A program made the translations under genes and the position numbers. Shown here in pieces: positions 1 through 7,606 of a DNA stretch of 9,511 nucleotides. Position 1 is the stretch's first letter. Every line of letters starts with the position of its first letter. The notes under the pieces were generated by a model that saw only the letters and a list, made by a program, of their open reading frames with translations, searched no databases and was not told where the DNA came from. The stretch is from Candidatus Omnitrophota bacterium (GTDB lineage Bacteria > Omnitrophota > Koll11 > Tantalellales > Tantalellaceae): contig JADGBB010000044.1 of assembly GCA_015231715.1 (NCBI GenBank), forward strand, positions 1 through 9,511, given 5' to 3'.

Positions 1-77
1 AATTCACATGCCTGTCCGATAATTATCGTTCCTGCTCCGATTATTAATATGCTGTTTATATCTGTACGCTTAGGCAT
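1..77 (-). CDS. carB: Carbamoyl-phosphate synthase large subunit, N-terminal 25 codons (partial)
   Basis: Only the first 25 codons plus two bases are inside the window. The peptide opens [20 protein letters not shown] and continues GQACE, the standard opening of the CarB family, including the glycine-rich GAGxIxIGQACEF segment of the first carboxyphosphate-forming domain. CarB combines ammonia released by CarA with bicarbonate and two ATP to give carbamoyl phosphate for arginine and pyrimidine synthesis. The ATG overlaps the carA stop by one base (TAATG), so translation by termination-reinitiation is likely; no good Shine-Dalgarno is visible in the carA tail. One departure from the usual family sequence is Thr where Pro is common in GAGPI. 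The remaining roughly 1,050 residues lie beyond the left edge, so integrity of the gene cannot be judged. Confidence 0.9.
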   Translation of the reverse strand, partial: MPKRTDINSILIIGAGTIIIGQACE

Positions 78-1162
78 TATTTCATCATCTCTATAAATTT
101 ATCAAATAAGTAAACCGCGTCATTCGGTCCCGGCGCGGCTTCCGGGTGAAACTGTATACTGAAAAAATTTAATTTTTTGCTTTCCATCCCTTCAGCTGTT
201 TGATCATTCAAATTGATATGTGTCATCTCTACGCCTTTATTTTTAACTGAATCTATATCAACACAAAAATTATGATTTTGGCTTGTGATACTTACTTTAT
301 TTGTCGCTAGGTCTTTAACAGGATGATTCCCGCCGTGATGGCCGAACTTAAGTTTATAAGTTTTACCTCCTAAAGCCAACCCCAGCATTTGGTGCCCCAA
401 GCAAATACCAAAAATAGGTTTTTTGCCTAAAAGTTCCGATACTGTTTTATGGACATACGGAGCTCCTTCAGGATCCCCGGGACCGTTTGATAAAAATATT
501 CCGTCAGGATTTACGGCTAATATGTCTTTGCTTGAAGAATTTGCAGGAAAAACGGTAATTTTGCATCCCCTATTCTTAAGGTGTCTTAAAATATTAAGCT
601 TAATACCGCAATCTATTACCGCAACATGAAAACCTTTTCCGCCGCAATATTCATAGACTTTACTGCAGGTAACATCTTTAACTGTATCAGCTCCGACAAT
701 ATTAGGCAGATTTTTAACTTTTTTAATGAGGCTAGCATCATCAAGATCAATAGTTGAAATAACGGCGTTCATCGCGCCTTTAATTCTTATGTGTTTAGTC
801 AGGGCTCTTGTATCAACGTCTTCTATGCCGACAATATTATTTTGTTTTAGATATTCGTCAAGAGTTTGTTCGCTTCTGAAATTTGAAGCAACAGGACTTA
901 GTTCTCTTATTATAAGACCTTCGCATGGAACCCCTGAGGCAGTCTCAATATCACCGGCATTAACGCCGTAGTTCCCGATCAAGGGATATGTCATTGTAAC
1001 TATTTGGCCTTTATACGATGGATCGGTGAGTATTTCCTGATATCCGGCAAGAGCTGTATTAAAAACAACTTCTCCAGTGGTTTCCCCTAAAGCTCCGAAA
1101 GAAAACCCGTTAAATATTCGTCCGTCTTCTAATACTAATTTTGCTTTAATTCTTTTTTTCAT
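77..1162 (-). CDS. carA: Carbamoyl-phosphate synthase small (glutaminase) subunit
   Basis: CarA hydrolyses glutamine and channels the ammonia to CarB in the cytoplasmic CarAB complex. The 361-residue product has normal family length. Residues 1-150 are the CPSase small-chain domain ([16 protein letters not shown] start, [15 protein letters not shown] at about 112-126). Residues about 178-361 are a class I glutamine amidotransferase with the nucleophile Cys254 in GICLGHQ and the His339/Glu341 pair in QFHPEA, so the glutaminase triad is complete. The SNGPGDP loop at 225-231 is also conserved. The ATG at 1162 is the only sensible start, since no other Met lies near the N-terminus; the region before it has only a weak AGAAAG-like ribosome site. 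It is followed by carB with a 1-nt overlap. It lies 227 bp downstream of gltD on the same strand, separated by a repeat-filled spacer, so it may be read from the gltBD transcript or from its own weak promoter. Confidence 0.97.
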   Translation of the reverse strand: MKKRIKAKLVLEDGRIFNGFSFGALGETTGEVVFNTALAGYQEILTDPSYKGQIVTMTYPLIGNYGVNAGDIETASGVPCEGLIIRELSPVASNFRSEQTLDEYLKQNNIVGIEDVDTRALTKHIRIKGAMNAVISTIDLDDASLIKKVKNLPNIVGADTVKDVTCSKVYEYCGGKGFHVAVIDCGIKLNILRHLKNRGCKITVFPANSSSKDILAVNPDGIFLSNGPGDPEGAPYVHKTVSELLGKKPIFGICLGHQMLGLALGGKTYKLKFGHHGGNHPVKDLATNKVSITSQNHNFCVDIDSVKNKGVEMTHINLNDQTAEGMESKKLNFFSIQFHPEAAPGPNDAVYLFDKFIEMMK

Positions 1163-1163
1163 T

Positions 1164-1202
1164 TATTACTTTCTATGAGTGTGAATAATCCTATTAGTAA
1201 TA
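1164..1202 (-). promoter_or_regulatory. Inverted repeat in the carA 5' region
   Basis: TATTACT at 1164-1170 and AGTAATA at 1196-1202 are perfect 7-bp inverted arms separated by 25 bases, ending one base before the carA ATG. In RNA this would place the whole translation-initiation region in a long-loop stem. No PyrR-type or other known binding loop is recognised. The pairing is AT-rich and could be chance. Confidence 0.25.
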
Positions 1203-1230
1203 CCATAAAGTTGGGGAAAGTTAAAGTAAA
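1202..1230 (-). promoter_or_regulatory. Candidate weak sigma-70 promoter for carAB
   Basis: On the minus strand TTTACT (1230-1225) and TATGGT (1207-1202) are separated by 17 nt, each matching 4 of 6 consensus bases, about 40 nt upstream of the carA start. It is the best pair I see in this spacer, but such a match is expected fairly often in AT-rich DNA, so carAB might equally be read through from gltD. Confidence 0.3.
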
Positions 1231-1240
1231 AATTACAGTT

Positions 1241-1291
1241 TGGGGACAGGTCTCTGTGGCCCCCACTGTAAACCAATGAGACCTGTCCCCT
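1241..1291. repeat. REP-like inverted repeat (GGGGACAGGTCTC arms)
   Basis: GGGGACAGGTCTC at 1242-1254 and its exact reverse complement at 1278-1290 form a 13-bp stem. The interior of about 23 bases is GC-rich (TGTGGCCCCCAC). A second, overlapping pairing is possible between TTACAGT (1233-1239) and ACTGTAA (1265-1271). Motifs of the GGGGACAGG type are known as dispersed palindromes in many bacterial genomes, often in genomes carrying REP-associated tyrosine transposases; no transposase is present here. On the minus strand this hairpin follows gltD and could act as a transcription terminator or 3'-end stabiliser, though the U tract begins only about 10 nt after the stem. Confidence 0.7.
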
Positions 1292-1454
1292 TACTTTTAT
1301 TTTAAATAGTCATCTTAAGCTTCAGCCGCTTCTCTGCCCTCTTGAATCGCCCATACGATAATAGGTCGATGAGACCTGTCCCCTTACTTTTATTTCAAAT
1401 AGTCATCTAAAGCTTCTGAGGCTTCTCTGCCCTCTTGAATCGCCCATACAATAA
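1276..1454. repeat. Tandem direct duplication covering half a REP arm and the gltD 3' end
   Basis: Positions 1276-1361 and 1369-1454 align without gaps at an offset of 93 bp, with 6 mismatches in 86 positions by eye. Each copy starts with ATGAGACCTGTCCCC (one arm of the REP palindrome), then TTACTTTTATT, then the reverse complement of the last codons of gltD. The copy at 1369-1454 contains the functional gltD terminus; the other is a diverged relic. The duplication must therefore post-date insertion of the GGGGACAGG element next to gltD, or have been carried in with it. Confidence 0.9.
1297..1361 (-). pseudogene. Duplicated relic of the gltD C-terminal codons
   Basis: On the minus strand this segment reads IVWAIQEGREAAEA, stop, DDYLK, stop. 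The intact gltD end reads IVWAIQEGREASEALDDYLK, stop. The Leu codon TTA has become TAA (1317-1315) and Ser has become Ala through three clustered changes. It has no start codon or upstream reading frame of its own, so it is not a gene; it is the second copy of the 93-bp tandem duplication described separately. Confidence 0.85.
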
Positions 1455-2820
1455 GGGATTGGCCTCTTCTCATATCCCCGCATGCGAATACCTTGTTTAC
1501 GGATGTTTTATATCCAAAAGTTTTAACATTTCCTCTTTCATCGAACTCTACTTTAAGATGATCTAAAAGATCTTTTCTTTCAGGGTGCAGAAAGCCTATA
1601 GCAAGAATTATCATATCAGCTTCCATTTCAAATTCACTGCCCGGGATCTCTACCATGCTTGGACGAGAGCCGGGCGCTTTTTTTATAAACTCCACTTTGA
1701 CGCATTTTAGTTTTTTTATTTTCCCGCCTTCGGAAATAAATTCTTTTGTAAGTATTGACCAGTCTCTTTCAGACCCTTCTTTGTGGCTGGAAGTTTCTTT
1801 AAGTAAAAGAGGATGGAAAGGCCATGGATAATCCTCAGTCCGTGTTTCCGATGGTTTAGGCATAACTTCTATTTGTGATATGCTTTTTGCTCCCTGCCTG
1901 TTAGCCGTACCGATACAATCAGAACCTGTATCTCCTCCGCCAATAACTATGACTTTTTTATCTTTAGCATTGATCTCTACATCTTTAGGCATTTTGTGCC
2001 CTGCTGACATTTTATTAGCTTGTGTAAGATAATCTACGGCAAAATATATTCCTTCGGTATCACGACCGGGAATATCAAGATCCCTAGGCTGTCTTGATCC
2101 GCCGCTTAAAAGTACAGCATCAAAATCTTTCATAAGATCTTCTACTTTTATATCCTCACCTACATTACAGCTTGTTTTAAATTTTATTCCTGCATTTTCC
2201 ATCAGGTCCGTACGCCTGTCAATAACCCATTTTTCTAATTTAAAATCAGGGATACCGTAGCGCATAAACCCGCCTAGCTTATCGGCTCTTTCAAAAACTG
2301 TAACATCATGTCCTTTTTTATTTAATTGATCTGCAACCGTCAATCCTGCCGGGCCGGATCCCACTACCGCAACTTTTTTACCGGTACTCGGGATTGAGCC
2401 ATTCGGTACTGATTTAACATATCCTTCTTTAAAAGCTTTTTCGATAATAGCCAATTCGTTCTCTCTTATAGTTATCGGATCATTATTTATTCCCAAAACA
2501 CATGCTGATTCACAAAGAGCGGGACATATTCTTCCGGTAATTTCAGGAAAATTATTTGTTGAAGCTAATAGGTCATAAGCTTTTCTCCAGTTGCCTTCAA
2601 CAAGATATGAATTCCATTCAGGAATAAGATTGCATACAGGACAACCCCAATGACAGAAAGGAGTTCCGCAATCCATGCATCTTACAGCCTGTGCCTGAGA
2701 TTCCTCGTCCGAACGATATTTAACGACATCTTTGTAATCCTTTATTCTTTCCTCAACAGGCCTATAGTCGCTTGCTTTTCTTTGTATATTCAAAAATCCT
2801 TTAAGATCTTTTTTAGCCAT
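1390..2820 (-). CDS. gltD: Glutamate synthase small subunit (NADPH-type, FAD/Fe-S oxidoreductase)
   Basis: GltD oxidises NAD(P)H and passes electrons through FAD and [4Fe-4S] clusters to the GltB large subunit, forming glutamate synthase. The 476-residue length is typical. The N-terminal Fe-S domain carries Cys48, 51, 56, 60 and 63 (CMDCGTPFCHWGCPVC) and Cys99, 103 and 107 (CPALCESAC). The FAD Rossmann motif VVGSGPAGL lies at 152-160, the NADPH motif VIGGGDTGSD at 292-301, and the closing FAD motif FACGDMRRGQS at about 445-455. The ATG overlaps the gltB end by 8 nt (ATGGCTAA) and has a strong ribosome site 6 nt upstream, so the subunits are made in a coupled way. The last codons are duplicated just downstream. 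No catalytic motif is damaged. Confidence 0.97.
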   Translation of the reverse strand: MAKKDLKGFLNIQRKASDYRPVEERIKDYKDVVKYRSDEESQAQAVRCMDCGTPFCHWGCPVCNLIPEWNSYLVEGNWRKAYDLLASTNNFPEITGRICPALCESACVLGINNDPITIRENELAIIEKAFKEGYVKSVPNGSIPSTGKKVAVVGSGPAGLTVADQLNKKGHDVTVFERADKLGGFMRYGIPDFKLEKWVIDRRTDLMENAGIKFKTSCNVGEDIKVEDLMKDFDAVLLSGGSRQPRDLDIPGRDTEGIYFAVDYLTQANKMSAGHKMPKDVEINAKDKKVIVIGGGDTGSDCIGTANRQGAKSISQIEVMPKPSETRTEDYPWPFHPLLLKETSSHKEGSERDWSILTKEFISEGGKIKKLKCVKVEFIKKAPGSRPSMVEIPGSEFEMEADMIILAIGFLHPERKDLLDHLKVEFDERGNVKTFGYKTSVNKVFACGDMRRGQSLIVWAIQEGREASEALDDYLK

Positions 2821-5800
2821 CTGATGCCTCCCCTAGATCCATATCTTGTTCCATTTTTCTTGTTTCAAGTATTTTTTTATATTCGCTAGACATAACTTTT
2901 ACAAATCTTGTTTTTTCTTGTTGAAAGTTATCAAGTATCATTTCACCTTTTTTACTTCCGGTATACTTTACATGATTATTAACAAGAATACGTATAGTCT
3001 CAATATCTTCTTTAAGCGGTTTTTCAAGCTCTACCATTGATTTATTGCATCTTTCATTGAACCGTCCGTCCTCATCATAGACATAAGCTATTCCGCCTGA
3101 CATGCCGGCCGCAAAATTTCTGCCGGTTTTTCCTAATATTACAACTCTTCCTCCGGTCATATACTCGCAGCCGTGATCTCCTACCCCTTCAACAACACCG
3201 TTGAGCCCTGAATTACGGATACAAAACCTTTCCCCCGCTATTCCGCTTATGTAGGCCTCTCCGCGTATCGCTCCATAAAACGTTGTATTACCTATGATAA
3301 TGTTCTTATCGGCTTCAAATCCTGCATTTTTATCGGGATAAATTATTATTTTTCCGCCTGATATTCCTTTACCTACATAATCATTTGCTAACCCTTCTAA
3401 TTCAAAAGTCATCCCCTTAGAAATAAATGCCCCAAAACTCTGGCCGGCAACACCTTTGAACTTACACTTGATCGTATCTTCAGGAAGATCTGATTCTCCG
3501 AATTTATTACATACTTCACCTGAAAGCATTGCGCCTACTGTTCTATCCGTATTGACTATATCCATCTCAATGTCGACTCTATCAGAACCATCTAACGCTG
3601 GGCGAGCTAATTCTATCAATTTTTTATCCATAACATGATCTATGCAATGATCTTGTTTAATAGTACAAATTGTATCAACATCTTCTACTATGGGTTTATA
3701 CAATATTTTTGAAAGATCTAAACCTTTAGCTTTCCACGGCAGAATTTCTGTATTTGTTTCTGCCATTTCTGTTCTTCCGACAAGATCATCAATTTTTTTA
3801 ATTCCTAATTCTGCCATTATCTCTCTTAATTCTTCTGAAACAAAATTAAGATAGCTGACAATATATTCAGGCTTACCCGGAAATTTTCCTTTAAAAATTG
3901 AATCTTGTGTAGCTATCCCCAAAGCACAATTATTAAGATGGCAGTGTCTAAGCATAACACAGCCCAAAACAATTAATGCGCCTGTTGCAAAACCGTATTC
4001 TTCGGCTCCCAGTATAGCAGCCATAGCCACGTCCCTTCCGGTCCTAAGCTGTCCGTCAGTCTGCAATCTGACTCTGCTTCTTAGATCATTAAGAACAAGT
4101 GTCTGATGAGTTTCGCTTAAACCAAGTTCCCACGGGAGCCCCGCATGCATGATCGAAGTTCTCGGGCTTGCGCCTGTCCCTCCGTCACCGCCTGAAATTA
4201 GAATCATATCAGCATGACCTTTAGCAACCCCTGCAGCTACAGTACCCACACCGACTTCCGAAACTAGCTTAACGCTTATCCTGGCACGTGGGTTAGAATT
4301 TTTTAGATCAAATATAAGCTGAGCAAGATCCTCAATAGAATAAATATCATGATGCGGCGGAGGTGATATAAGTGTTACGCCGGCTGTCGTATATCTTGTT
4401 CTTGCTATAACCGCGCTGACTTTATGACCCGGAAGCTGACCGCCTTCACCGGGTTTAGCGCCCTGCGCGATTTTTATCTGGATCTCATCCGCATTTGCCA
4501 AATAATTTGCATTAACACCAAAACGTCCTGAAGCCACCTGTTTAATAGCGCTTCTAGCCAAATCGCCGTTAGGCATACGGTTAAATCTGACCGGATCTTC
4601 TCCGCCTTCACCGCTATTTGATTTTCCGCCTAATCTGTTCATTGCGATCGCCAAACTTTGGTGGGCGCTTCCTGATATTGATCCAAAGCTCATAGCTCCT
4701 GTAACAAATCTTTTAACTATCTCACTTGCCGGCTCGACTTGATTTATGTCTATCGGTTTATTATTCGTAAACTTGAGCATACTTCTCAGCGTTACAGGCT
4801 GTTTTTTCTGGTCATTGATTATTCCGGCAAATTCTTTGTATATGGAATAGCTTTCTTTGCGCACGGCATCCTGCAATAATGCTATAGCTTCGGGGCTCCA
4901 AAGATGAGTCTCTCCGTCTTTTTTCCATTGATATCTTCCTCCTGAGGGAAGCACTTTTACATCTATATCGTCTCCTTCGAAAGCCTCAATATGCCTCATA
5001 ATAGTTTCTGCCGCTATCTCTTTCATTCCTGCTCCGCCTATTCTCGATGCGGTACCTGTAAAACATTTATCAATAACATCGTCTGCAAGCCCAAGAGCTT
5101 CAAATATTTGCGCGCCTTTATAACTTCTAAGGGTTGATATTCCCATTTTAGAAAGAATTTTAAGTATACCTTTTTGAACAGCTTTACGATAATTCTTTAC
5201 CCCGGTTTTTTCATCAACAACTACCTCTGAGTCCGATACCATTTCTCTTACAATACTGAATGCCATATACGGATTAACACAGTCGCATCCGTATCCGAAC
5301 AATAAAGCAAAATGATGAACTTCGCGCGGTTCAGCGCTTTCAAGCACTATAGCTACTTTTGTCCTTAAGAGCTTGCTTATCAAATGATTGTGCACAGCCC
5401 CTACTGCTAAAAGCGCCGGCAAAGAAGCCTTGTCTTTTGAAATACCTTTATCGCTAAGAATAATAAAGGTGTAACCTTCATTTATAGCCTGTTCTGATTC
5501 TAAACATATCCTGTCTATCGCACTTTTAAAACCTTTTTCCGTTACATCAAAAAGTATTGATATAGTTTTGGTTTTTAATTCTTCTATATCATTATTTTTA
5601 ATTTTTAATATGTCGTCGCTGGAAATTATGGGATCGGTAACTCTCAGTTTTTTAGCATGTTCTTCTGTTTCATTAAGTATATTGCCTTGACGGCCGATAA
5701 AACATTCAAGGCTCATTACCATTTCTTCGCGTATCGGATCTATCGGCGGATTTGTTACCTGCGCAAATAGCTGTTTAAAATAATTGTATAAAGGCTGTGG

Positions 5801-7348
5801 ATTCTTAGATAATACCGCATGCGGAGTATCATTACCCATACTTCCGGTAGATTCAATTCCTTCCTCGGCCATTGGTTTGATCAGCATACGAAGGTCTTCT
5901 CTGGTATAGCCCAGCGATTTTCTTATCTTGAAACTTTCCCCTGAAGTTAAAGGTTTTATGACCGAGGTTTGGAAAGCTTTAGGAAGATCATTAAGATCTA
6001 CCATATGTTTTTTATTCCACTCGCCGTAAGGCTTCTGTGCGGCCGCGTTTTTCTTGATCTCATCATCGCTTATTATAGTGCCCTTAAGGGTATCGATCAA
6101 AAACATCTTTCCAGGTTCTAATCTGCCGGAAACTTTAATATCATCGCTTGGGATATCAAGCACTCCTAATTCCGAAGCCATTACACATAAGCCGCTTTTC
6201 GTAACGATATATCTTGCCGGTCTTAATCCGTTCCTATCCAAAACAGCTCCAATTTTAACACCATCGGTAAAAAGCAATGCCGCAGGTCCGTCCCATGGTT
6301 CCATTAAACATGAATGATATTTAAAGAACTCAACCAGATCTTTGTCCATCATATCATTGTTTTCCCATACCGCCGGAACCATCATCATCATCGCATGCTC
6401 TAAAGATCTGCCGGAAAGAACTAAAAGTTCAAAAATATTATCAAGTGTCGCTGAATCACTTCTTCCTTCTATAGTTACAGGTTTTATCTTTTCGATATCA
6501 GGCCCAAAAACTTCGCTTTTCAGTAGACTTTCTCTGGCATGCATCCATTTCAGGTTCCCTCTTAATGTGTTTATTTCACCGTTATGCGCCAAAAACCTGA
6601 ACGGCTGAGCTAAATTCCACGTCGGGAAAGTATTGGTGGAATATCTTGAATGCACTAATGCGAAACAGCTTTTAAAACGTTCATCTCTAAGATCGTCATA
6701 AAATGTCTTCAGCTGATTAGGCATTAAAAGGCCTTTATAAACTATCTTGCTTGAGGAAAGGCTGCTCACATAAAAACTGTTATCTTTTTCAATTTGATTT
6801 TCACGTATTTCTCTTGAGACTTGTTTCCTTATTATGTAGAGCTTGCGTTCAAGCTGTTGTTGGTCAGTACATTTATTATTATCGGATATAAAAATTTGTT
6901 TAATTGATGGTTTACTTTTAAGTGCAGTTTTTCCTATGGCATTATTCTGATGGGGCACATCCCGCCAACCTAGAATTTGAAGACCTTCCTCTTTTACATA
7001 CTTTTCAAAAATTTTGGTACAGCTCTTTTCTTCCTCTTTATCTTGAGGCATAAAAACTATACCGGTACCGTATTTACCTTTTTCAGGAAGAATTATTTTT
7101 TCTTCAGCACATATCTTTTGAAAAAACTCATGCGGGATTTGTACAAGTATACCTGCACCATCGCCTGTCTGAGGATCCGCGCCGACTGCTCCTCTATGCG
7201 TCATCCTTTCTAAAACTTCAATACCTTTTTCAACCATATCATAACTGCACTCGCCGTTGATATTACAAACTACACCCACACCGCATGCATCATGTTCATA
7301 AGAAGGATCATAAAGACCTTGCTTCTTTGGTAAATCTTTAAAATTCAT
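2813..7348 (-). CDS. gltB: Glutamate synthase large subunit
   Basis: GltB converts glutamine plus 2-oxoglutarate to two glutamates using electrons from GltD. The 1511-residue protein has the full bacterial architecture. HDACGVG gives the N-terminal nucleophile Cys22, exposed after removal of a short 21-residue propeptide. The class II amidotransferase domain runs to about 430 with AHNGEINTLRGN at 254-265. A central domain spans about 450-780. The FMN synthase domain (about 860-1200) contains GAMSFGSIS, SNSGEGGED and GGDGGTGASP, and the [3Fe-4S] ligands are Cys1130, 1136 and 1141 (CVMLRHCHLNNC). A GXGXG beta-helix domain fills about 1260-1490. The start overlaps the stop of the Fis-type gene by 4 nt (ATGA), and a GAGGGAG site lies 8 nt upstream. 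Nothing appears truncated. The N-terminal domain has a lysine- and asparagine-rich stretch at 140-200 that may be lineage specific. Confidence 0.98.
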   Translation of the reverse strand: MNFKDLPKKQGLYDPSYEHDACGVGVVCNINGECSYDMVEKGIEVLERMTHRGAVGADPQTGDGAGILVQIPHEFFQKICAEEKIILPEKGKYGTGIVFMPQDKEEEKSCTKIFEKYVKEEGLQILGWRDVPHQNNAIGKTALKSKPSIKQIFISDNNKCTDQQQLERKLYIIRKQVSREIRENQIEKDNSFYVSSLSSSKIVYKGLLMPNQLKTFYDDLRDERFKSCFALVHSRYSTNTFPTWNLAQPFRFLAHNGEINTLRGNLKWMHARESLLKSEVFGPDIEKIKPVTIEGRSDSATLDNIFELLVLSGRSLEHAMMMMVPAVWENNDMMDKDLVEFFKYHSCLMEPWDGPAALLFTDGVKIGAVLDRNGLRPARYIVTKSGLCVMASELGVLDIPSDDIKVSGRLEPGKMFLIDTLKGTIISDDEIKKNAAAQKPYGEWNKKHMVDLNDLPKAFQTSVIKPLTSGESFKIRKSLGYTREDLRMLIKPMAEEGIESTGSMGNDTPHAVLSKNPQPLYNYFKQLFAQVTNPPIDPIREEMVMSLECFIGRQGNILNETEEHAKKLRVTDPIISSDDILKIKNNDIEELKTKTISILFDVTEKGFKSAIDRICLESEQAINEGYTFIILSDKGISKDKASLPALLAVGAVHNHLISKLLRTKVAIVLESAEPREVHHFALLFGYGCDCVNPYMAFSIVREMVSDSEVVVDEKTGVKNYRKAVQKGILKILSKMGISTLRSYKGAQIFEALGLADDVIDKCFTGTASRIGGAGMKEIAAETIMRHIEAFEGDDIDVKVLPSGGRYQWKKDGETHLWSPEAIALLQDAVRKESYSIYKEFAGIINDQKKQPVTLRSMLKFTNNKPIDINQVEPASEIVKRFVTGAMSFGSISGSAHQSLAIAMNRLGGKSNSGEGGEDPVRFNRMPNGDLARSAIKQVASGRFGVNANYLANADEIQIKIAQGAKPGEGGQLPGHKVSAVIARTRYTTAGVTLISPPPHHDIYSIEDLAQLIFDLKNSNPRARISVKLVSEVGVGTVAAGVAKGHADMILISGGDGGTGASPRTSIMHAGLPWELGLSETHQTLVLNDLRSRVRLQTDGQLRTGRDVAMAAILGAEEYGFATGALIVLGCVMLRHCHLNNCALGIATQDSIFKGKFPGKPEYIVSYLNFVSEELREIMAELGIKKIDDLVGRTEMAETNTEILPWKAKGLDLSKILYKPIVEDVDTICTIKQDHCIDHVMDKKLIELARPALDGSDRVDIEMDIVNTDRTVGAMLSGEVCNKFGESDLPEDTIKCKFKGVAGQSFGAFISKGMTFELEGLANDYVGKGISGGKIIIYPDKNAGFEADKNIIIGNTTFYGAIRGEAYISGIAGERFCIRNSGLNGVVEGVGDHGCEYMTGGRVVILGKTGRNFAAGMSGGIAYVYDEDGRFNERCNKSMVELEKPLKEDIETIRILVNNHVKYTGSKKGEMILDNFQQEKTRFVKVMSSEYKKILETRKMEQDMDLGEASDG
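2827..2833 (-). promoter_or_regulatory. Strong ribosome binding site of gltD inside gltB
   Basis: GGGGAGG on the minus strand lies 6 nt before the gltD ATG, within the last codons of gltB. It fixes the gltD start at 2820 and indicates that gltD can be initiated efficiently despite the 8-nt overlap. Confidence 0.85.
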
Positions 7349-7536
7349 ATTTTATACTCCCTCACATCAATTTTAAGTTTTTCTACTTTAGCTCTCAATG
7401 TATTACGGTTTATTCCCAATAGTTTTGCGGCAATACTTTGATTCCCAAAAGCTTTTTTTAAGGCTTCTACGATCAAAACTTTAGCCGTTTCGTCCATCGC
7501 TTCATTATAGTTCTTTAATCCTGTTTTATAAACCAT
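7345..7536 (-). CDS. Small Fis-type (HTH_8) DNA-binding protein, first gene of the gltBD operon
   Basis: The 63-residue product consists almost entirely of a Fis/NtrC-type DNA-binding fold. Residues 14-30 form a helix (DETAKVLIVEALKKAF), then GNQSIAAKLLGINRNTLRAKVEKL (31-54) is the classical helix-turn-helix with the GNQ turn and the INRNTLR recognition helix, seen in E. coli Fis ([21 protein letters not shown]) and in the C-termini of NtrC-type activators. It lacks the N-terminal arm of Fis and the receiver and AAA+ domains of NtrC, so it cannot itself activate sigma-54 polymerase. The start has a strong GGAGG site. Its stop overlaps gltB (ATGA), so it is made together with glutamate synthase. 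I infer a local regulator, perhaps autoregulating this operon or dimerising like Fis. The target is unknown and no name should be transferred from Fis. Confidence 0.85.
   Translation of the reverse strand: MVYKTGLKNYNEAMDETAKVLIVEALKKAFGNQSIAAKLLGINRNTLRAKVEKLKIDVREYKI
7357..7363 (-). promoter_or_regulatory. Ribosome binding site of gltB within the Fis-type gene
   Basis: GAGGGAG on the minus strand, 8 nt before the gltB ATG, is built from the Val-Arg-Glu codons near the end of the Fis-type gene. It supports the gltB start at 7348 and translational coupling through the ATGA overlap. Confidence 0.8.
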
Positions 7537-7542
7537 TTTATA

Positions 7543-7547
7543 CCTCC
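7543..7547 (-). promoter_or_regulatory. Strong ribosome binding site of the Fis-type gene
   Basis: GGAGG on the minus strand within GGTGGAGGTATAAAATG, 6 nt before the ATG. It fixes the start of this short gene and argues that it is really translated. Confidence 0.85.
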
Positions 7548-7567
7548 ACCGAATAAATCCTTTTTTG

Positions 7568-7606
7568 AAAAAAAACCCTAATAGAACATTACTGTTCTAA
7601 AAGGGC
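7568..7606 (-). terminator. Proximal intrinsic terminator of the gltBD leader (attenuator 2)
   Basis: In the minus-strand RNA, CCCU (7605-7602) pairs with AGGG, then a 2x2 A/U-poor internal loop, then UAGAAC (7599-7594 strand pair with GUUCUA), closing a six-base loop AGUAAU. The stem is followed directly by eight U residues (7575-7568). It ends 31 bases before the Fis-type gene start and after the promoter, so it can only act as a leader attenuator or as a second safeguard terminator. Its 5' arm shares bases with the upstream GGC-AAUGAU-GCC hairpin. Confidence 0.75.

Noticed and set aside
1297..1361. A frameshifted or extended gltD end, or a separate small gene
   Set aside because: gltD has its own intact stop and normal C-terminus; the extra copy is a tandem duplication without a start codon.
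6054..7213. Plus-strand open frames opposite gltB (also opposite carA, gltD and purF)
   Set aside because: They are antisense shadows of well-conserved genes, with no ribosome sites or recognisable protein families.
7588..7593. Loop AGUAAU of attenuator 2 as the ANTAR hexaloop itself
   Set aside because: It has A at position 1 but A, not G, at position 4; the overlapping AAUGAU loop upstream fits better.
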